Part shown: positions 14,331 through 19,057 of the stretch, in pieces
How positions within the stretch are numbered: position 1 is the stretch's first letter
Layout of the letters: each line of letters opens with the position of its first letter
Assembly: GCA_029977305.1 (NCBI GenBank)
Contig: JAPOLF010000008.1
Span: 1-19,057 of the forward strand
DNA length: 19,057 nucleotides
DNA from: a bacterium
GTDB taxonomy: Bacteria > Chloroflexota > Chloroflexia > Thermomicrobiales > UBA6265
Direction of reading: 5' to 3'
Position numbers and translations under genes: made by a program
The notes under the pieces: model-generated
The model's database searches: none
Seen by the model: only the letters and a program-made list of their open reading frames with translations
Told to the model about the DNA's origin: nothing

Positions 14331-15905
14331 ATGTCTGCTGCCGTCGCCGCTGAGCATCCTGCGGCTCTCTCCGGCCACAAACAGCGCTTGCTGCTTCTGA
14401 CCCTCCTCTTGGGTGCGATGGTCACCATGCTCAACACCGCCGTGGCCGGCGTCGCCATCCCCACCATCGCCGCCGACCTCAAAGCAAGCGGCATCCAGAT
14501 TCACCTCATCGGCGACGGCTTCGCAATCGCCCTCACCTCGCTCGTGCTGCTCACCGGAGCCATCGGCGACCGCTACGGCCGCCGCCGGAATCTTCTCGCC
14601 GGTCTCGCCCTCATGATCCCCGCCGCGATCATGGCCTCGTTCAGCACCAGCGCCAACGAACTCATCGTCTGGTTGATGGCATCAGGCACCGCTGCCGCGT
14701 TCCTCTTCCCGACCACCCTCTCCGCCATCTCCGAGATGTACCCCGATGCTCATGCCCGCAGCCGCGCCGTCGGTCTCTGGGCAGGCTGCGCCGCGGCTGG
14801 TGCGGCTCTCGCTCCGGTCCTCAGCGGCCTCATCCTCGAGCACTTTCACTGGGGGTACGTCTTCCTCGTCTCCGTTCCTGTTGCAGCCATCACCCTCATC
14901 ATGGGCTTCTTCGTGATGCCGGAGATGAAGCATGCCGGCGCCCCGCCAGTCGATTGGATCGGCGGCCTCTTCTCGATCATCGGCATCGGCGGCCTGCTGT
15001 TGCTCGTCATCTTCGGCCCGGTTGAGGGCTGGCACCAACCCGTCCCGCTCTTCGCCGCCGCCGCCGTATTCGGTCTCAGCGCGTTTGTCATCCGCCAGCT
15101 CAAGGCGACCCACCCGCTGCTCGACCTCCGCGTCTTCAAGCACAAGCCCCTCACCGGTGGCTCGCTGATCATCATGATCCTCTTCGCCGCCATGGCCGGC
15201 ATCATGTACCTCAATGCCCAGTTCACCCAGATGGTCCTCGGCTTCTCCACCCTGAATGCCGGCCTCGCCATCCTCCCGCTCTCGGTTTCCGTGTTCATCG
15301 GCGCCCCGCTCAGCGCCATCATCGTCCGCAAGATCGGCGCCCGGAACACCGTCATGCTCGGCACCATCCTCGCCGCCTGCGGCTCCGCCATCGTTTTCTT
15401 CTGGACCGACCACTCGCCCTATCCAGTCCTGTTCGTGACCTTCGTCCTCTTGGGTCTCGGCATCGGTTTCGGCATGACCCCCAGCACCTCCGCCATCCTC
15501 GACACCCTCCCCCCGAAGCAAGCCGGCATCGCCTCCGCGGTCAACGACGTCACCCGCGACTTTGGTCAGTCCATGGGCATCGCGATCATGGGCTCGATCG
15601 CCTCCGTCACGTATGCCAAAGTCTTGTCTTCGGGCTACGAGTCCCTCACCCCCGAACAGCAGGCCCAGGTCCCAAAGGACATCGCGGTGCAGATCCAGAG
15701 TTCGCTCGCCGGCGCCCTCGCCGTTGCCCAGGCATACCCCGGTCCCAATGCCGACCAGCTGCTGGTCGCCGCCCGCGAGGCATTTGTCGCCGGGCTCAGC
15801 AAGGCAGGCGTTCTCAGCACCATCATGGCGCTCGTCTGCCTCGTCATCGCCTTCTTGATGATCCCCCACACGCTCACCAGCAATCGTGGGGACGAAGAGT
15901 CCTAG
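14331..15905 (+). CDS. MFS drug exporter, DHA2 (EmrB/QacA-like) family, copy 2
   Basis: This 524-residue, ~14-helix protein is clearly paralogous to the preceding gene. Shared blocks include M-L-N-T-A-V-A in TM1, P-A-A-I-M-A-S, S-T-S-A-N-E-L-I, L-F-P-T-T-L-S, H-P-L-L-D-L-R-V-F and T-P-S-T-S-A-I-L-D-T-L-P. Motif A reads G-A-I-G-D-R-Y-G-R-R-R, closer to the canonical form than copy 1. TM1 again has Asn in place of the usual Asp. The start ATG 14331 is two bases after the copy 1 stop. Its TAG shares a CTAG tetranucleotide with the stop of mutL on the other strand. The two copies may form a heteromer or have split substrate ranges; the sequence does not decide. Confidence 0.9.
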   Translation: MSAAVAAEHPAALSGHKQRLLLLTLLLGAMVTMLNTAVAGVAIPTIAADLKASGIQIHLIGDGFAIALTSLVLLTGAIGDRYGRRRNLLAGLALMIPAAIMASFSTSANELIVWLMASGTAAAFLFPTTLSAISEMYPDAHARSRAVGLWAGCAAAGAALAPVLSGLILEHFHWGYVFLVSVPVAAITLIMGFFVMPEMKHAGAPPVDWIGGLFSIIGIGGLLLLVIFGPVEGWHQPVPLFAAAAVFGLSAFVIRQLKATHPLLDLRVFKHKPLTGGSLIIMILFAAMAGIMYLNAQFTQMVLGFSTLNAGLAILPLSVSVFIGAPLSAIIVRKIGARNTVMLGTILAACGSAIVFFWTDHSPYPVLFVTFVLLGLGIGFGMTPSTSAILDTLPPKQAGIASAVNDVTRDFGQSMGIAIMGSIASVTYAKVLSSGYESLTPEQQAQVPKDIAVQIQSSLAGALAVAQAYPGPNADQLLVAAREAFVAGLSKAGVLSTIMALVCLVIAFLMIPHTLTSNRGDEES

Positions 15906-17815
15906 CGCCGCTCGAACTGCTTCTCCAGATCGCCGCGGGACATGTGCAACATCGTCGGCCGACCGTGCCCGCAGGCCCGTGGATGCGTCGTCTGCTCCAA
16001 CTGCGCCACCAACTCGCGCATCTCCGGCACGCTCAGCGCCTGCCCCGCGCGGATGCTGGTGTGGCACGCCGTGCTGATCGCCACCGCATCGAGCCAACTC
16101 GCTCCCGTGCCCCCCGATGCCAGTTCCTGCAGGATCAGCCGCAGCCGCTCAGCGATGTCCACCCGCTGCACCAGCGCCGGCACCGCCCGCACCAGCACCG
16201 CCTGCACCGCGAACGCCTCGATCTCGAACCCGATCTCGCCGAGTTCCGCCTGAGACTTCTCCCAAGCCCCCATCTCCTCGGGCGTCAACTCCACCACCAG
16301 CGGATCGAGCAGCGGCTGCCGCACGCTCTCCCGGCCCTGCAACTGCCCGAGGATCTTTTCGTACATCACCCGCTCGTGCGCGGCGTGCTGGTCGATCAGG
16401 TACATCCCATCCGGCCCCTCGGCCACGATGTAGTTCCCCCCGACCTGCCCCAGCACCCGCAGCACCGGCACCCCGGATCGGTGCACCGGCACCGGTTCCG
16501 CATCCTGCTCCGTGCCGATCGCCACCACCGACGGCTTCGGCTGCAGCTGCGGCGCCACCCACGGCACCGTCGGGGTTCCTGCCGTTGGGGAAGGGGAGGA
16601 CACCACCTCTCCGGGCCGCAACGTGCTCAACCCCTGCTGGTTGTGGACCGGCATCACCGTGCCGCCGACCTCCGCCGGCGCCCCCGGCACCGGCTGCAGC
16701 CGGATCCCCGGCAGATCGGCCCGCGGTCCGCGTGCCAGCGCCGCATGCGTCGCCCGTGACAACGCCCGGCACGCCGCGCGCTCATCTTCGAACTTCACCT
16801 CGGCCTTCGTCGGATGCACATTGACATCCACCGCCGCGGGATCCACATGCACTTGTGCACATGCCACTGGATGGCGTCCCACCATCAGCAGGGAGTGGTA
16901 CGCCTCCTCCAGCGCAAACGACAGCGCCCGATTCTGCACCCACCGACCGTTCACGAAGAGCACGATGCCCTGCCGATGCGACTTCGTCAGCGATGGCGCC
17001 CCCACCCAGCCGGTGACCGTCACCCCCGCCACCGCCGAGATCTCCTCAAGTGGTTCCAGCGGCAACGCCGCGTTCCCAACCTCCGCGCCCCACACCTCGA
17101 GCGCCGCGGTGATCGGGTCCCCGCTGCCGCTCGTCGCGAACGACCGCCGGTCATCCGCCACGAACTCGATTGCCACCTCCGGGTACGCCCCGGCATACGC
17201 CGCCACCGCCCGCTGGATGTAGCCGCTCTCCGTCCCCGTCTGTCGCAGGAACTTCTTTCGCGCCGGCACATTGGCGAATAGATCGCGCACCGTCACCACC
17301 GTGCCGGCCGACGTCGCCGTGGCTTCCGGCTCCCCCGCGATACCGAACTGCACCCGGATCGCGTGTCCGTGCTCGCTGGTGCTCGCCTTGCTGCGCACCG
17401 TCAGATCAGAGACCGCTGCGATGCTCGGCAACGCCTCGCCCCGGAACCCGAGCGTCCGCAACGCATCGAGATCGGAGAACGCTTGCAACTTGCTCGTCGC
17501 GTGCCGTTGGATCGCCACCGCGAGTTCGTCCCGAACGATCCCGCAGCCGTTGTCGGCCACCTCGATCAGCCCGATCCCGCCGTCGCGCACCGCCACCCGA
17601 ATCCGCGTCGCCCCGGCATCGAGGGCGTTCTCCAGCAGTTCCTTCACCGCCGAGACCGGCCGCTCCACCACCTCGCCAGCGGCGATCTTCCCGATTGTCT
17701 GCTCGTCCAACATCCGCACGACAGGCATCCCACCCGCCGCGTGGCCGGTGGAGGCATCCGTTGATGGCGTGGGGCGGGCACTCTCGGCAAGCACAGCGGG
17801 CATCCTGCGAACCAT
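15902..17815 (-). CDS. mutL: DNA mismatch repair protein MutL (endonuclease type)
   Basis: MutL links MutS mismatch recognition to strand incision. The N-terminal GHKL ATPase shows K-E59-L-L-E-N63-A-L-D-A-G, D88-N-G-C-G-I, A-T-S-K-L and G-F-R-G-E-A-L. The C-terminal dimerisation/endonuclease domain has D475-Q-H-A-x2-E481-x4-E486 and A-C-G-H-G-R-P near the end (614-620), the metal-dependent nicking motifs found where MutH is absent. A Pro/Val/Ser-rich linker joins the domains. The longest frame starts at ATG 17815 (637 aa). The family normally begins at the M-P-V-V-R-x-L-D segment, here ATG 17728 (609 aa), so the 29-residue extension may not be translated. The stop overlaps that of the convergent exporter gene. 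mutS is not in the window. Confidence 0.95.
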   Translation of the reverse strand: MVRRMPAVLAESARPTPSTDASTGHAAGGMPVVRMLDEQTIGKIAAGEVVERPVSAVKELLENALDAGATRIRVAVRDGGIGLIEVADNGCGIVRDELAVAIQRHATSKLQAFSDLDALRTLGFRGEALPSIAAVSDLTVRSKASTSEHGHAIRVQFGIAGEPEATATSAGTVVTVRDLFANVPARKKFLRQTGTESGYIQRAVAAYAGAYPEVAIEFVADDRRSFATSGSGDPITAALEVWGAEVGNAALPLEPLEEISAVAGVTVTGWVGAPSLTKSHRQGIVLFVNGRWVQNRALSFALEEAYHSLLMVGRHPVACAQVHVDPAAVDVNVHPTKAEVKFEDERAACRALSRATHAALARGPRADLPGIRLQPVPGAPAEVGGTVMPVHNQQGLSTLRPGEVVSSPSPTAGTPTVPWVAPQLQPKPSVVAIGTEQDAEPVPVHRSGVPVLRVLGQVGGNYIVAEGPDGMYLIDQHAAHERVMYEKILGQLQGRESVRQPLLDPLVVELTPEEMGAWEKSQAELGEIGFEIEAFAVQAVLVRAVPALVQRVDIAERLRLILQELASGGTGASWLDAVAISTACHTSIRAGQALSVPEMRELVAQLEQTTHPRACGHGRPTMLHMSRGDLEKQFERR

Positions 17816-17862
17816 CTCGTCGTGCGGGCGACGGTACCGTCAGGGTACCACGCCATCCCGCC

Positions 17863-18471
17863 TCATTCGGCGAACGAATGCCCTCTCCGGTGTGCCGAGA
17901 CGTGCGGATTCCCCGCCTCCCAGAACCGCAGCGGCCACTCCGTCGCCCGACTGATCCCGATCCGTCCCGAGACCATCACGTGCTCGACCTGCGGTCCCGC
18001 GACAAGTCGCAGCGGCCCGTTCGCCAGCAGATCCGTCCCGTGCGCATCCAATCCGATCGCCAACGCCTGCGTCAGCTTCCCCGGCCCGCTGCACCACGCC
18101 AGCGCGCTCCCCATTCGCCGTCGCGTCTCCATCAAGACCTCGCCCTCGATCGGCTCAAGCGCGCGGATCAAGACCGCTCCCGTCCCTCCCGGCGGATGCG
18201 CCACCACATTCACCATTGCGTGCACGCCGTAGGATCGGTAGACATACGCCAACCCCGGCCGCCCGGACATGATCGCCACCGCAGGCGTCTTGAACATCGC
18301 TGCGTGACTCGCCGGATCCCCAAGATCGAGATACGCCTCGGTCTCGACGATTCGTCCCGCCGTCACCCCATCCGCCGACTCGTGCACCAACATGCACCCC
18401 AGCAGCCCGCGCGCCGCCACCTCGGTCGGACCGCTCAGCAAGCGCCGCAATGATCGTTGCCGAGTCGCCAT
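17863..18471 (-). CDS. mpg: 3-methyladenine DNA glycosylase, AAG/MPG family
   Basis: This 202-residue monofunctional glycosylase excises alkylated purines and hypoxanthine, leaving abasic sites for an AP endonuclease such as the Nfo encoded in this window. Family signatures are G-R-I-V-E-T-E45-A-Y47 with H56 nine residues after the Tyr. These match human Glu125 (water-activating), Tyr127 and His136 (base pocket). Further matches are Y-V-Y-x-x-Y-G-V-H, V-L-I-R-A-L-E-P and G-P-G-K-L-T-Q-A-L. ATG 18471 has GGAGAG about 7 bp upstream. mutL follows after 47 bp (or more if its shorter start is used), so the two repair genes may be co-transcribed. It is divergent from the dimethylformamidase-like gene across 62 bp. 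Confidence 0.94.
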   Translation of the reverse strand: MATRQRSLRRLLSGPTEVAARGLLGCMLVHESADGVTAGRIVETEAYLDLGDPASHAAMFKTPAVAIMSGRPGLAYVYRSYGVHAMVNVVAHPPGGTGAVLIRALEPIEGEVLMETRRRMGSALAWCSGPGKLTQALAIGLDAHGTDLLANGPLRLVAGPQVEHVMVSGRIGISRATEWPLRFWEAGNPHVSAHRRGHSFAE

Positions 18472-18533
18472 TCAATCTCTCCAGCAATCGCCGTATAGTG
18501 CCGTACCGTCTCGTCGTGATGGAGGACCTCAGC

Positions 18534-19057
18534 ATGCCCATCCTCGCCTATGCCAGCCACCTCAGCGCTCGACCTGGTGACCACGTCGACATCATGGTCA
18601 GCAGCGATCGCCCCTACACCGCCGAACTCGTCCACCTCGCCGCCTCCTACAGCACCGCGAAACCGCAAGGGTGGGACGAACCCCGCGTCGGCGACCCGAT
18701 CGGCACCTTTCCCGGTCGGGTGCAAGTCGCCCACCCCGGTTCCTATCTCCGCATCGACCACCCGCCGGTCATGCCCAGCGCCTGGTCAGTCTCCTGCTGG
18801 GTCTGGCCGACCATTCCTGCGGACGGCCGTGACCAAGGGCTGGTCGCCCATAACGATGGCACAAATGGGTGGTGTCTCGGCCTCGATGCCGCAGGCCGCC
18901 CCACCTTCACCAGCGGCGCCATCCGAGTCACCCTGCCGACCGCGCTCGCGCCACGCCAATGGGTCGAACTCCGCGCCGACATCACCGCCAATGGCGTCAC
19001 CCTTCATGCCCATCGGGCCAAGCGCCATTGGCTCCCCGCCGCCGATGAGCAGGCATC
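18534..19057 (+). CDS. N,N-dimethylformamidase large (beta) subunit-like protein, N-terminal part
   Basis: The frame starts at ATG 18534 (GGAGG 8 bp upstream; an ATG at 18519 overlaps that site) and runs off the window, showing about 174 residues. The opening segment L-S-A-R-P-G-D-H-V-D-I-M-V-S-S and the A-S-Y-S-T/G-R-V-Q-V-x-H-P-G-S-Y block resemble the N-terminus of DmfA2-type large subunits. A LamG/concanavalin-like sandwich follows from about residue 75 (W-S-V-S-C-W-V-W-P-T, Q-G-L-V-A-H-N-D-G-x-N-G-W-C-L-G-L-D). The catalytic C-terminal domain, which hydrolyses N-substituted formamides, is beyond the edge, so enzymatic function cannot be confirmed. I recall this family from many Actinobacteria and Chloroflexota with uncertain substrates. 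The family call is moderate. Confidence 0.72.
   Translation, partial: MPILAYASHLSARPGDHVDIMVSSDRPYTAELVHLAASYSTAKPQGWDEPRVGDPIGTFPGRVQVAHPGSYLRIDHPPVMPSAWSVSCWVWPTIPADGRDQGLVAHNDGTNGWCLGLDAAGRPTFTSGAIRVTLPTALAPRQWVELRADITANGVTLHAHRAKRHWLPAADEQA

Noticed and set aside
14682..16097. 471-codon minus-strand open frame
   Set aside because: It is antisense to the second DHA2 exporter and off-frame with mutL. The product is Asp/Glu/Gly-rich low complexity.
17831..17849. Two GGTACC sites 11 bp apart between mutL and mpg
   Set aside because: They are one helical turn apart, but there is no further symmetry or promoter evidence. Too short to claim an operator.

Overview
The window is a stretch of GC-rich bacterial chromosome with short intergenic gaps. 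The largest gene-free gap is about 230 bp, so no stretch over 300 bp lacks a gene. I see no rRNA, tRNA, CRISPR array, insertion sequence or phage gene. The gene content suggests a Chloroflexota bacterium, perhaps of the Thermomicrobia type. It includes separate accD/accA genes, a four-cysteine MetRS without a C-terminal tRNA-binding domain, an endonuclease-type MutL, a dimethylformamidase-like large subunit and a membrane-tethered GH39-like barrel. This placement is inference; no marker gene fixes it. The given strand is richer in C than G under both plus- and minus-strand genes, so minus-strand genes favour G-ending codons and plus-strand genes C-ending codons.

Layout. (1) Positions 1-4716, minus strand: a tight five-gene run starting at nfo (endonuclease IV). 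It continues with a membrane-anchored GH39-like barrel that lacks both catalytic glutamates, an LPG-synthase/flippase-type membrane protein, a 68-residue tail-anchored protein and a peptidase C45/acyltransferase-type Ntn-hydrolase cut by the window edge. (2) Positions 4859-7412, plus: a DPG-synthase-like GT2 glycosyltransferase, preceded by a 15-codon leader ORF, overlaps metG by a GTGA junction. (3) Positions 7642-9093, plus: an HdeD-like six-helix membrane protein, then a LuxR-type response regulator whose phospho-acceptor aspartate is a glycine. A hairpin terminator, an array of inverted hexamers and a promoter lie between these two. (4) Positions 9177-12554, minus: an MCT/OFA-type MFS carrier, a coupled 63-residue membrane protein, then accD and accA (acetyl-CoA carboxylase carboxyltransferase), which overlap by 8 bp. 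(5) Positions 12757-15905, plus: two tandem, diverged DHA2-type MFS exporters. (6) Positions 15902-18471, minus: mutL and an AAG/MPG-type 3-methyladenine glycosylase. (7) Positions 18534-19057, plus: the start of an N,N-dimethylformamidase large-subunit-like gene that runs off the window.

DNA repair is represented three times: AP endonuclease, alkyl-base glycosylase and mismatch endonuclease. The glycosylase and AP endonuclease act in successive base-excision steps but sit about 13 kb apart. The rest is fatty-acid initiation, translation, envelope or glycolipid chemistry and transport. The least ordinary points are the pseudo-glycosidase in a membrane/acyltransferase cluster and the phospho-site-less regulator with its upstream repeat array.
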